Shown: positions 9,435-19,812 of the stretch, one piece after another
Position numbering within the stretch: position 1 is the first letter of the stretch
Layout: each line of letters opens with the position of its first letter
Made by a program: the position numbers and the translations under genes
Notes under the pieces: model-generated
The model's input: the letters and a program-made list of their open reading frames with translations, nothing else
The model's database searches: none
What the model was told of the DNA's origin: nothing
Origin: Aquisphaera giovannonii
Lineage (GTDB): Bacteria; Planctomycetota; Planctomycetia; Isosphaerales; Isosphaeraceae
Length of the DNA: 64,000 nucleotides
Reading direction: 5' to 3'
Assembly (NCBI RefSeq): GCF_008087625.1
Contig: NZ_CP042997.1
Location: 3,410,001-3,474,000, forward strand

Positions 9435-9442
9435 AAGGAGCC

Positions 9443-9748
9443 ATGCCAAATTCAGCCCAAGCGGCCAAGCGGCTGCGCCAGAGCAAGAAGCGGCGGATGC
9501 ACAACCGGATCACCAAGAAGGTGATCAAGACGTCCATGAAGAAGGCCGTCACCTCGGTCACCGAGGGGGACGCGGCGGCCGTCGAGGTGAACGTCCGCGC
9601 GGCCATGGCCAAGATCGACAAGGCCGGCGCCCGCGGCGTCCTCCACAAGAACACCGCCGCCCGCCGCAAGAGCAAGCTCGCCCGCTCCGTCGCCGCGGCG
9701 AAGGCGAAGGCCGAGGCCAAGTCCGCGCCGCCCGCCGCCCAGGCGTGA
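9443..9748 (+). CDS. rpsT: 30S ribosomal protein S20
   Basis: 101 residues, Lys/Arg/Ala-rich, matching the S20 family (usual length 85-95) with its start MPNSAQAAKRLRQSKKRR and the helical core ending HKNTAARRKSKLA, plus a short Ala-rich tail. S20 binds 16S rRNA in the body of the 30S subunit. It is preceded by GAAGGAG 4 nt from the ATG. It stands as a single gene with its own candidate promoter, as is usual for rpsT. Confidence 0.96.
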   Translation: MPNSAQAAKRLRQSKKRRMHNRITKKVIKTSMKKAVTSVTEGDAAAVEVNVRAAMAKIDKAGARGVLHKNTAARRKSKLARSVAAAKAKAEAKSAPPAAQA

Positions 9749-9912
9749 GCGTCCGCCCGGGGAGGCCGGCGAGTCGGATCCCGGCGCCCGTCGGATGCGG
9801 GGGCGATAAGCCATTCCCCCGCTGACGGGGCGAAATCGGATCGGATTCGCCCGCCCGCGGGGACACCCTCCCGGCGGAATGGCCGCCTCGACGGCCGGCA
9901 CGAGGTCCCGCC

Positions 9913-10611
9913 ATGCCTTCGTGGACCGAATCGTACCCGCGGCTGATCGCCCTGCTGAACGAACACTACGGCCCGCCGCCCGTCCACGAGGGCGGCGAGG
10001 ATCGTTCGCCGTTCGAGGCGGGCCTCGCCGCCGCCCTGGGCGTCGACATCGGCGCCTCGCGGCGATCGCCGGTCATCGCCGCCCTGGACCGCGCCGGCCT
10101 CCTGGAGGCGACGACGCTCGCGGCCATGAGCGCGACCGAGGTCCGTGACGCCGTCGTGGCGATCGGATTCGCCCTCACGCCGGCCGATGCGCTCCAGGTC
10201 CACCGGTTCGCGAAGTGGTTCGCGGATCGCCTCCCGGACGAGGCCGACGCGCGCGACGAGGCGGCCGCGCCCACGGCCGACCTCCGCGACGCGCTCCTGG
10301 CCGTGAAGGGGATCGGGCAGGCCACGGCCGATTCGATCCTGCTGGCGATGGGCCGGCCGTCCTACCCGATCGATCGAGCCACCTTCCGGATCCTCGTCCG
10401 GCACGGCTGGGCGGACGGCTCGACCGAGTACGACGAGGCCCGCGCCCCGATCGTGGCCTCGGCCCGGGGGGCGCCCGCCGAGCTCGCCGAGCTCTCCTAC
10501 GGCCTGGCCCGGATCGGCCGCCAGTTCTGCGGGCCGAGGACGCCGAAGTGCGCCCGATGCCCGCTCCAATGCCTCCTCCCGGACGGCGGCCCGCTGGAGC
10601 CCGAAGGCTGA
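9913..10611 (+). CDS. HhH-GPD family DNA glycosylase (endonuclease III/MagIII-like)
   Basis: 232 residues. The helix-hairpin-helix is VKGIGQATADSILLA and the catalytic aspartate is in PIDRATFRIL (D154), followed by a Cys-rich tail C206-x6-C213-x2-C216-x3-C220 that should bind a 4Fe-4S cluster. In E. coli endonuclease III the HhH carries the lyase lysine (GVGRKTA); here that position is Ala (GIGQATA), so the enzyme should be a monofunctional glycosylase rather than a glycosylase/AP-lyase. The spacing before the last Cys is x3, against x5 in endonuclease III. The overall look is closest to the MagIII 3-methyladenine glycosylase branch (inference). Its stop overlaps the next start (TGATG). Confidence 0.85.
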   Translation: MPSWTESYPRLIALLNEHYGPPPVHEGGEDRSPFEAGLAAALGVDIGASRRSPVIAALDRAGLLEATTLAAMSATEVRDAVVAIGFALTPADALQVHRFAKWFADRLPDEADARDEAAAPTADLRDALLAVKGIGQATADSILLAMGRPSYPIDRATFRILVRHGWADGSTEYDEARAPIVASARGAPAELAELSYGLARIGRQFCGPRTPKCARCPLQCLLPDGGPLEPEG

Positions 10612-11150
10612 TGCCCTCCCGCAGGCCGCCTCGCAAACCGGCGCAGGGTCAGGTCGCCTACACGCTCGAGGGCCCCAAGCCCGCGAGGATGTACGAGGTG
10701 ATCCTGCCCAAGAAGCTCGGCTACTTCGGCAAGTTCGAGGAGGTGCTGGAAGACCTCTTCTCCGAGCAGGCCATCCGCGAGATCCCGTTCGTCCGCGACG
10801 CCATCGCCGACCGCCACCGACACGACCCTGCCTTCGACGAGGACGGCTGGATCAAGACCCTCTGCCAGGCCTCTCGCGGTTATTCCATCTACGAGATGGA
10901 CGGCCGCTACCTTTCCTCGACCGGGCCCATCGACGAGCGGGTGCTGGTCATCCGCTTCATCTTCCACAACCCGTCCGACCACACCGACCCCGCCACCGAC
11001 TTCCTCGCCGTCTCCCTGGAAGTCGTCAACCATCTCGTCGCGCACCGCTTCGCCCACGAGCTGGGGGTCGAGGAGGAGATCTGGTTCGTGGAGTACCACA
11101 TGCCCCAGCTCTCCATCTGGAGGAAGACCCGTGAGGAGCAGGGAGGATAG
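10611..11150 (+). CDS. Conserved-looking protein of unknown function
   Basis: 179 residues, soluble, acidic in the C-terminal half. The start codon shares its A with the stop of the glycosylase gene (TGATG), so it is translationally coupled and this start is well supported; longer in-frame extensions would overlap the glycosylase. Features include an Arg/Lys-rich N-terminus, a segment KKLGYFGKFEEVLEDLFSEQ, and an RGYSIYEMDGRYL...ERVLVIRFIFHNPSD part with many aromatic residues. It ends in VEYHMPQLSIWRKTREEQ. I do not recognise a family. It overlaps the next gene by 20 bases. Confidence 0.72.
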   Translation: MPSRRPPRKPAQGQVAYTLEGPKPARMYEVILPKKLGYFGKFEEVLEDLFSEQAIREIPFVRDAIADRHRHDPAFDEDGWIKTLCQASRGYSIYEMDGRYLSSTGPIDERVLVIRFIFHNPSDHTDPATDFLAVSLEVVNHLVAHRFAHELGVEEEIWFVEYHMPQLSIWRKTREEQGG

Positions 11151-11565
11151 GTCGGATCACGAGCCGACGGCCGATGCCCTCCGCCGTGCCTTCGCCGGCC
11201 TACTGTCCCGGGACGTCCCCCTCGCCAACGTCGGCGGATCGGCCATCCCCAGCGTCGAGGTCGCCAACGTCGCGAGCGACGGCTCCTCGCTCGACCTGGT
11301 CCTTACCTTCCGCGTCGGCGAACGGTACTGCTGCTCCCAGTTGGGATGCCACCTGGACCTTCGAAGCCCCGAGGCCTGGGCGAAGATCCGCGGGCGCATG
11401 GACGCCAACGGCCTGACCACGGTTTCGCTCCCGACGGTGCGGAGGGTTCATACCGCCGTCGAACCCGGAGCCCTGTTCGACCCGGGGGGCCTCCGATCCG
11501 GCCCGCTCAGCAGCCCGGGGCAGTTCGCCGAGGATGGTCCGTTCTTCCCCGCCATCGGCCCGTGA
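11131..11565 (+). CDS. Protein of unknown function, coupled to the preceding gene
   Basis: 144 residues with a GTG start inside the previous gene; GGAGG lies 9 nt upstream. It has a Cys-rich core (RYCCSQLGCHLDL near residue 67) and a Pro/Gly-rich C-terminus. No recognised domain. The tight coupling with the 179-residue protein suggests a two-component function, but what that is cannot be said. Confidence 0.6.
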   Translation: MRSREDRSDHEPTADALRRAFAGLLSRDVPLANVGGSAIPSVEVANVASDGSSLDLVLTFRVGERYCCSQLGCHLDLRSPEAWAKIRGRMDANGLTTVSLPTVRRVHTAVEPGALFDPGGLRSGPLSSPGQFAEDGPFFPAIGP

Positions 11566-11687
11566 TCCACCGAAGGCCCGGGAACCTACCTGGTCGATGA
11601 AACCGGGCCGCCTCGCCCCGGGATCGTCTTGGATAGAAGATGCGGAGATTGCGCGCCCCGTTTTTCTCGACGAGGAGGCAGACCACC

Positions 11688-13319
11688 ATGGCGACCGAGG
11701 CCCAGATCCTCGCCAACCGGCGAAATGCCCAGCTCAGCACGGGTCCGAGGACGGCGCAGGGGAAGGCCGCCGTGCGGTTCAATGCGCTCAAGCACGGCGG
11801 CCGGTCGCGGAAGACGACGATGCCGGCCCTGCCCGGGGAGGACCCGCGGGAGCTGGAGCGTCACGTCCGGGACTTCGTCGAGTCCGGGAAGCCGGGCTCC
11901 GACGCGGAGCGGGAGCTCCTCGAACGCGCCGCGAGGCTTTCCTGGACGCTCGAGCGGTTCGACCGGGCGGAATCCGCCCACCTGGCCAGGGCCGTCCGGG
12001 AGAGCCGGAAGGCCGTCCGGCCCCGCGAACCCGCCTCGTCCGCCCGAATCGCCAGGCTCGGGAGGGAGCTCTTCGCCTGGGAGCGGGGCGATGCGGCTCA
12101 CGCCGACGCCCCGGCCGTGCTCCTGGCCGGGCTGGAACAGTCCCCCGAGGGCCGGGCATGGCTGCTCGAGCAGTGGGCCGGCTTCCGGAACCAGGTCGCG
12201 GGCGGGGTCCCGTTCACGGCCTTCGACCGGTATCGGTTCCTCCGCCTGCTGGGCAAGGACCCCATGGACGCCCTGACCTGCCTCCGGGCCAACGCGATCT
12301 TCCGGGCCTGGAACGCCCTCGGCCCCGGGGCCGAGGGGGAGGCCTTCTTCGCCCTCGCCCGCGAGCGGGCCCGCGTCGGAGACCCGATCTTCCTCGAATC
12401 GCTCGCCTGGCGTGCGCTGGGCCCCCTCCCGCCGACGGCCAAGGCCGCCCGCGCCTTCCTGCTGAACGTGATCGAGGAGCAGTCCGGGCGCCTCCGGGCC
12501 TTGCAGGCCGACGACGAGCGCTCGATCGACGCCGACGACTGCGCGGCCTTCGATGCCGGGCCCCAGCTCGCCCAGCATCGGCGCGTCGGCAACGCCCACG
12601 GCCGCGAGCTGCTCCGCATCCTCGATGCCCTTCGCAAGCTCCGAAAGGCCGGCACGGCGGCGGACGAGCCGTCTCGGGCGGACGAAACCGGGAAAATTCG
12701 CGAGATCGCGCCATCCATGCCAACGGATGGGATGACGCTTCCCTCGACGCCGCAGGAACTTATGCCCGCGAGCCGGGAACGGCCCCGCGACGATCAGAGC
12801 CGATCCGACGAGGCACCCGGGACGCGTACCTGCGGCCTCGCGGGGATGGAAGGCGACCGCCCGGGGCCGTCGCGGATCGGGGGCGAGGCGGATCGCGCCA
12901 CGCCCGGCACGGGGGCGTATCGCGAGGCGACCATCCCGGCCAACCCGCCGGGCGATCGAGACGCGGAATCGCGCGAATGCGCACCATCAATGCCGTCGCC
13001 CGCGAGGTTGTTTCCCCCTGCCCATCCCGGAGTTAGGACACCAGGGCGGGGGGCCAGGCGGGACGATCGGAGCCGATGGGAGGCGGGTTCCGGGACGGCG
13101 GCGGCGAGGGGACGGCGGCCCGCAGACTTGCTGGACGACCCCTCGCCATCCCGCGACGGCGGTCCCATCGTCGCCTTCTCGGTCGTGCCGGCCGCGACGG
13201 CCCGCGACCGCATGACGGTCCCGCCGGGACCCGGCCCGGAATCCGGCCGGCCGGGCGGGGAAGCTTGCCGGCCTCGACGACGGCGGGACAATGTACCCGG
13301 GAGGAACCGAAGATCATGA
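11688..13319 (+). CDS. 'NAQLSTGPRT' N-terminal motif protein with a disordered C-terminal tail
   Basis: 543 residues. The start (ATG preceded by GAGGAGG) gives MATEAQILANRRNAQLSTGP, then RTAQGKAAVRFNALKHGGRS: the short basic motif that opens a large, multicopy family of uncharacterised proteins in planctomycetes and acidobacteria. About 330 helical, Arg/Glu-rich residues follow. From about residue 345 the sequence becomes Arg/Pro/Asp-rich and low in complexity, looks disordered, and may be a degenerated read-through. Its stop overlaps the DinB-like start as ATGA. The N-terminal part is clearly coding; the tail is less certain. Function unknown. Confidence 0.65.
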   Translation: MATEAQILANRRNAQLSTGPRTAQGKAAVRFNALKHGGRSRKTTMPALPGEDPRELERHVRDFVESGKPGSDAERELLERAARLSWTLERFDRAESAHLARAVRESRKAVRPREPASSARIARLGRELFAWERGDAAHADAPAVLLAGLEQSPEGRAWLLEQWAGFRNQVAGGVPFTAFDRYRFLRLLGKDPMDALTCLRANAIFRAWNALGPGAEGEAFFALARERARVGDPIFLESLAWRALGPLPPTAKAARAFLLNVIEEQSGRLRALQADDERSIDADDCAAFDAGPQLAQHRRVGNAHGRELLRILDALRKLRKAGTAADEPSRADETGKIREIAPSMPTDGMTLPSTPQELMPASRERPRDDQSRSDEAPGTRTCGLAGMEGDRPGPSRIGGEADRATPGTGAYREATIPANPPGDRDAESRECAPSMPSPARLFPPAHPGVRTPGRGARRDDRSRWEAGSGTAAARGRRPADLLDDPSPSRDGGPIVAFSVVPAATARDRMTVPPGPGPESGRPGGEACRPRRRRDNVPGRNRRS

Positions 13320-13822
13320 CCCCGATCGAATCACTGATCGAACGCTACGCGGCGGGCTCGACCCTGCTGGCCTATGCGGCCGGCGGCATCCACGACGAGA
13401 AGGCACGCGAGCGGCCGGGCCCGGGGAGATGGAGCTGCGCGGAGCTGGTCGCCCACATCGTCGACAGCGACCTCGTCGATTCCGACCGGATGAAGCGGGT
13501 GATCGCGGACGAGGCGGCCACGCTCCTGCCCTATGACGAGAACCGCTGGGTCGCCGGCCTGCATTCCGCGGAGATGCCGATCGACGCCGGGCTCGCCCTC
13601 TTCGCCGCGAACCGGGCGTGGACGGCCCGGATCCTCCGGGCCTGCGACGAGGCCGCCTTCCGGCGGGCGGGCCTGCACGGGGAACGAGGCCGGCTGACGC
13701 TGGCGGAGCTCGTCGCGGCGAATGTCACCCACCTCGATCACCACCTCCGCTTCCTGTATGGTAAGCGGGCCAACCTGGGGATCTCCGTGCAGCCGAGATA
13801 CCTCAACTCCACCATCGACTGA
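13316..13822 (+). CDS. DinB / DUF664-type four-helix protein
   Basis: 168 residues. The fold signature is a helix bearing LVAHIVDSD, then SDRMKRVI, and a C-terminal THLDHHLRF helix whose histidines, with the first one, form the metal site typical of DinB-like and mycothiol-dependent enzymes. The early segment GPGRWSCAELVAHI corresponds to the common 'kWS-x-x-E-x-[IL]-x-H[IL]' motif. The ATG overlaps the upstream stop (ATGA) and has GGAGGA 12 nt before it. Members transfer thiols or act as stress-induced proteins; the substrate is unknown. Confidence 0.85.
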   Translation: MTPIESLIERYAAGSTLLAYAAGGIHDEKARERPGPGRWSCAELVAHIVDSDLVDSDRMKRVIADEAATLLPYDENRWVAGLHSAEMPIDAGLALFAANRAWTARILRACDEAAFRRAGLHGERGRLTLAELVAANVTHLDHHLRFLYGKRANLGISVQPRYLNSTID

Positions 13823-13838
13823 CCGACCGACCGACCGA
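13821..13838 (+). repeat. Short GACC tetranucleotide run
   Basis: Four perfect copies of GACC plus GA directly after the DinB-like stop codon. A simple repeat with no evident role. Confidence 0.6.
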
Positions 13839-13889
13839 GGCCCGAGGCGCCATCCCCGGCGCCGGGCTTGACGACGGGAGCCGACGATC

Positions 13890-14243
13890 GTGACACGCCT
13901 CTTCGCCGGGACGCCCTGGGACCGGCCGCCGACCTGCGACCGTTGCGGCCAGCCGGAGTCGGAGTGCCGGTGCCCGCCCGTCGTGCCGGAGCCCCTCCGG
14001 ATCCCGCCCGAGAAGCAGACCGCCCGGATCGGCGTGGAGAAGCGGCCTAAGGGGAAGGTCGTCACCGTGGTCTCCGGACTCGACCCGGCGGGGAACGACC
14101 TGGAGGGCCTGACGGCACGCCTGAAGACGTCGTGCGGCACGGGCGGGACCCTCAAGGAGGGCCAGATCGAGCTGCAGGGCGACCACGCGAAGAAGGCCGA
14201 GGGGCTGCTCCAGTCCATCGGATACAAGACCAAGCGACGCTAG
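13890..14243 (+). CDS. SUI1/YciH-like translation initiation factor family protein
   Basis: 117 residues, GTG start with GGGAG upstream. The C-terminal 80 residues carry the SUI1 (eIF1-like) core: KVVTVVSGLDPAGNDLEGLTARLKTSCGTGGTLKEGQIELQGDH, including the K-x-x-[CL]-G-x-G-G-T segment of the family. The first 30 residues hold a small Cys cluster (CDRCGQPESECRC) that could bind zinc and is absent from E. coli YciH. Bacterial members associate with the 30S subunit and affect start-codon choice, though their role is poorly defined. It ends 19 bp before cstA. Confidence 0.88.
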   Translation: MTRLFAGTPWDRPPTCDRCGQPESECRCPPVVPEPLRIPPEKQTARIGVEKRPKGKVVTVVSGLDPAGNDLEGLTARLKTSCGTGGTLKEGQIELQGDHAKKAEGLLQSIGYKTKRR

Positions 14244-14262
14244 GGTTGAGGACGACCGGCCG

Positions 14263-16452
<2,190 letters not shown>

Positions 16453-16474
16453 GACCGCGTTGGGAACGGCCTGG

Positions 16475-18070
16475 TCAGGAGAGCCCCGACGCCGAGCCGA
16501 CCTCGGCGAGGGGCTCGGCCGGCCTCCTCGAGCCCAGGACGCTGTGATGGATGCCGTAGACGAAGTAAATCACCAGGCCGATGGCCATCCAGACCACCAA
16601 CCGGATCCAGGTGTCCCCCGGCAGGGTGGCCATCAGCAGGACCGAGGACACCACGCCCATGGGCGCCGTGAAGAAGACGAGCGGGGTGCGGAACGGCCGC
16701 TCCACCTCCGGCTGCATGATCCGGAGCGTAAGCACGCCCGCCGAGACGACGGCGAAGGCGAAGAGTGTCCCGATCGACGTGAGCTCGCCGGCCACGTGGA
16801 TGGGGATCGTCCCGGCGGCCGTCATGACGATCACGCCGGTGATGATCGTCGTGATCCACGGGGTCCGGAACCGCGGGTGGACCTTGGAGACCGCCTTGGG
16901 GAGCAGGCCGTCCTTCGCCATGGCGAAGAAGATGCGGGGCTGGCTCAGGAGCATGACGAGGACGACCGACGTCAGGCCGGCGATGGCGCCGATCTTCACG
17001 AAGTAGGAGAACCACCTGAGGCCCATGGCGTCGATCGCGACGGCGACCGGGTCGGGGACGCTCAGCAGCTTGTAGCTGACGACGCCGGTCATCACGAGCG
17101 CCCCGAGCACGTAGAGCAGCGTGCAGACGACGAGCGAGCCGATGATCCCGATCGGCATGTCGCGCTGCGGGTTCTTGGCCTCCTGGGCCGTGGTGGACAC
17201 CGCGTCGAAGCCGATGTACGCGAAGAAGACCACGCCGGCCCCGCGGAAGATGCCGCTCCAGCCGAAGTCCCCGAAGTTCCCGGTGTTGTCGGGGATGAAC
17301 TTGCCGCCCCAGTTGGCCGTGGAGAAGTAGCGGGCCCCGATGAGGATGAACAGGCTGACGACCAGGACCTTGATGATGACGATGACGTTGTTGACCTTGG
17401 CGGACTCCTGGATGCCGATGACCAACAGCGTGGTGACGAGCGCGACGATCAGCATGGCCGGCAGGTTGATCACGGCCGTGGCCGAGGGGAAGCCCGCGTA
17501 ATCGATGTTGTGCTCGCTCAGGAGCTTGATGACCGAATCGGTCAGCGCCGTCCAACCGTGCCGCATGTGGAGCTGATCGGCGACGGCATCCGGGATCTCG
17601 ATCATCGCCTGGCCCCAGGACGAGGCGAAGCGCGCGGGGATGTCGATGCCCAGGTCGTGAAGGAGGCTCACCACGTAGCCGGACCAGCCGATCGCCACGC
17701 CCGTGGCGCCCACCATGTATTCGAGGATGAGGTCCCAGCCGATGAGCCAGGCGACGAACTCACCCATCGTGGCATAGGCATAGGTGTAGGCGGAGCCGGC
17801 GATCGGGACCGTGGAGGCCATCTCGGCGTAGCAGAGCCCCGCGAAGGCGCAGGCGATCCCGCCCAGGACGAAGGAGAGTGCCACCGCGGGCCCCGCGTGG
17901 TCGGCGGCCGCCGTGCCCGTATAGACGAAGAACCCCGCGCCGATGATCGCGCCGATGCCCAGCATGACGAGGTTCGTGGCATTCAGCGTGCGCTTCAGGC
18001 CGTGCTCATGTGTCTCCATCGCCTCCGACTTGAGGGCGGCGATCGATTTGCGTACCCACAGATTTGGCAT
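16475..18070 (-). CDS. APC-superfamily amino acid permease (cationic amino acid transporter type)
   Basis: 531 residues from the start MPNLWVRKSI; an ATG 54 bases upstream is possible but less likely. The permease core begins LNATNLVMLGIGAIIGAGFFVYTG, the glycine-rich first helix that binds the substrate alpha-amino/carboxyl groups, followed by about 12-14 helices including FFAYIGFDAVSTTAQEAKNPQRDMPIGI, a family hallmark. It resembles the CAT/YfnA branch. A long loop between helices 4 and 5 is partly amphipathic. It converges with cstA (22 bp apart). Confidence 0.92.
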   Translation of the reverse strand: MPNLWVRKSIAALKSEAMETHEHGLKRTLNATNLVMLGIGAIIGAGFFVYTGTAAADHAGPAVALSFVLGGIACAFAGLCYAEMASTVPIAGSAYTYAYATMGEFVAWLIGWDLILEYMVGATGVAIGWSGYVVSLLHDLGIDIPARFASSWGQAMIEIPDAVADQLHMRHGWTALTDSVIKLLSEHNIDYAGFPSATAVINLPAMLIVALVTTLLVIGIQESAKVNNVIVIIKVLVVSLFILIGARYFSTANWGGKFIPDNTGNFGDFGWSGIFRGAGVVFFAYIGFDAVSTTAQEAKNPQRDMPIGIIGSLVVCTLLYVLGALVMTGVVSYKLLSVPDPVAVAIDAMGLRWFSYFVKIGAIAGLTSVVLVMLLSQPRIFFAMAKDGLLPKAVSKVHPRFRTPWITTIITGVIVMTAAGTIPIHVAGELTSIGTLFAFAVVSAGVLTLRIMQPEVERPFRTPLVFFTAPMGVVSSVLLMATLPGDTWIRLVVWMAIGLVIYFVYGIHHSVLGSRRPAEPLAEVGSASGLS

Positions 18071-18224
18071 CGTGCTGTGTCTCTCGAATGGGCCTGGAGG
18101 GGAGGACCGAGCGTCGACTCCCACGCGCCGCGGTTCGGGAGAGGGTGCGGCCTTGCGGCGGGGGTCCGGCCGCCGGGAGGGGGCCCTGCGGCCGGAACAG
18201 GAGACTATAACAAAACCTGCGGCG

Positions 18225-18848
18225 TCAAGGTAACTCCATGACCTCGACCTTCCGGATCTCCACCCGGCTGCCCGGGTCGTGCTGCTGGAAGGCGAAATGC
18301 CCCTCCTTCCAGGCGTCGGTGTGGTCCAGGAACGTGTACAGCTTCTTGCCGTTGATCCAGATCGTGATGTGCGGGATCGTCTTGCCGCGGAACTCCTTGG
18401 TGATGCACTCGATCTCGTAGGTGAACCAGGCGTCGGGCTCCACGAGGCGGTCGAAGATATGAATGAACGTGTAGAGCGAGCCGGTCCGGATCGGGTCGGC
18501 GTGGGTGCTGTCCACCTGGGCCTCGTAGCCCTCTCCGAAGCTGCCGTTGGGGGCGGGGCAGCGGAAGTAGACCCCGGAGTTGCCGTGGTCGTTGATCCTC
18601 AGCTCGGCCCGGTAGCGGAAGTTCTTGTAGGTCTTCGGGCTGTACAGCATCGACGCCTTGCCGGTGCCGACGATGCAGCCGTCCTTGACCACCCAGTGGC
18701 TGTCCTCGGATCCGGCCTTGGTCCAGCCGCCGAGCGTCTGGCCGTCGAAGAGGGGGGTCCAGGTGCCCTCCTGGGCGCAGGCGGACGTCGCCAGGCAGGC
18801 CATGGCCGCGGCCAGGGAGCCGGCGCGGGTGAGGAGCTGTCGCAGCAT
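18225..18848 (-). CDS. Secreted DUF1080 (3-keto-disaccharide hydrolase) family protein
   Basis: 207 residues with a signal peptide (MLRQLLTRAGSLAAAMACLA, cleavage near ACA-QE). The concanavalin-like DUF1080 domain spans almost the whole mature part: TPLFDGQTLGGWTKAG, HWVVKDGCIVGTG, NFRYRAELRINDHGNSGVYFRC, YEAQVDS and VEIRKVEVMEL. The domain is greatly expanded in planctomycetes, where some members hydrolyse 3-ketoglycosides. Its promoter faces the divergent nitroreductase gene across a 185-bp gap. Confidence 0.92.
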   Translation of the reverse strand: MLRQLLTRAGSLAAAMACLATSACAQEGTWTPLFDGQTLGGWTKAGSEDSHWVVKDGCIVGTGKASMLYSPKTYKNFRYRAELRINDHGNSGVYFRCPAPNGSFGEGYEAQVDSTHADPIRTGSLYTFIHIFDRLVEPDAWFTYEIECITKEFRGKTIPHITIWINGKKLYTFLDHTDAWKEGHFAFQQHDPGSRVEIRKVEVMELP

Positions 18849-19033
18849 GGGTCGTCGTTCCTCTCGTTCTCTCGGGTGTGTAGGAGCGGCTCTCGCCGCG
18901 GACGCGGCCGGCAGGGCGGCTCGGGGCGGGCCCGGAGCGGGGATGCCGGCCGGGACGTCCAGGAGTGTAAAGCAACCGCCGGGGCGCGGCCAGGGACTAC
19001 CCCGCCCTCGCGGCGAGGGGGAGGGCCCGGGGC

Positions 19034-19750
19034 ATGAACGAGGCCCGGACCGACCCCCTGGAGGCGCTCGCGGGCCTGCTCCGCCGCGGCACGCCCCGGC
19101 GCTTCGATCCCGCGCGGCCCGTCGACGACGGGCTGCTCCGCCGGGTCCTCGCCGTGGCCTCGCTGACGCCCTCGGAGTTCGACCTCCAGCCCGCGCGATT
19201 CGTCGTCGTCCGCGAGCCCGCGGAGCGGCGGGCCCTCCGGCCGATCGCCTTCGGCAACCCGCTGCCCGGCGACGCCGCGGCCGTCGTCGTCGTCCTCGGC
19301 TACCTCCACCCCCACCGCACGGACCTGGACGCGATCGTCGCCGCGGCCCGGGGCGAGGGGGCCATGACCGCGGCGCGCGAGGCCGAACTCCGCGGCCGGG
19401 TGGCGACGGCGCTGGGGCACCGGGGCGAGGCGGAGCTGGCCGCCCGCGCCGGGCGGGCCGGGTCGATGGCCGCCGCCGCCCTCCTGCTGGCGGCGAGGGC
19501 CGCGGGCCTGGCGGCGGCCTACGTCGACAATCTCGACCGCCCCGCCCTCAGGTCCCGCCTCGGGATCCCGGCCGACCACGCCGTCTGCGGGATCGTCGCG
19601 ATCGGCCACGCGGCGGCCATCGAGCCGTTCGCGGGCCGCCTGCCGCTGGCCGAGGTCTGCTTCGACGGGCACTTCGGCCGGCCCTGGAATGACGCCGCGT
19701 CGCGAGCCGGGGTGCCCGATGGATCCGCCCCCAGCGCCGGATTACGATGA
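19034..19750 (+). CDS. Nitroreductase-family flavoprotein
   Basis: 238 residues. The family's FMN-binding features are present: an early RRGTPRRFDPARPVDD arginine cluster and LTPSEFDLQPARFVVV near residue 45, which replaces the usual 'S-P-S-x-x-N-x-Q-P' motif, then AAALLLAARAAGLAAAYVD and the IVAIGHAA segment near the C-terminus. Such enzymes reduce nitro compounds or quinones using FMN and NAD(P)H. The stop overlaps a possible upstream start of the SGNH hydrolase gene. Confidence 0.8.
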   Translation: MNEARTDPLEALAGLLRRGTPRRFDPARPVDDGLLRRVLAVASLTPSEFDLQPARFVVVREPAERRALRPIAFGNPLPGDAAAVVVVLGYLHPHRTDLDAIVAAARGEGAMTAAREAELRGRVATALGHRGEAELAARAGRAGSMAAAALLLAARAAGLAAAYVDNLDRPALRSRLGIPADHAVCGIVAIGHAAAIEPFAGRLPLAEVCFDGHFGRPWNDAASRAGVPDGSAPSAGLR

Positions 19751-19812
19751 ACCTCATCAGCCCGGCCGCCCGGCGCGGCGGCCCCTCCCCAGTCCTCCTC
19801 ACAGGTGGTCCC

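Noticed and set aside
6183-9449. Long antisense open frame (1088 codons, minus strand)
   Set aside because: It spans the Memo gene, the TPR gene and part of the hydrolase gene in the wrong frame; its Arg/Pro/Leu-rich composition is the shadow of high-GC coding DNA.
16460-18241. 593-codon frame opposite the APC permease
   Set aside because: Hydrophilic Arg/Asp/His-rich sequence, mirror of the permease's membrane codons.
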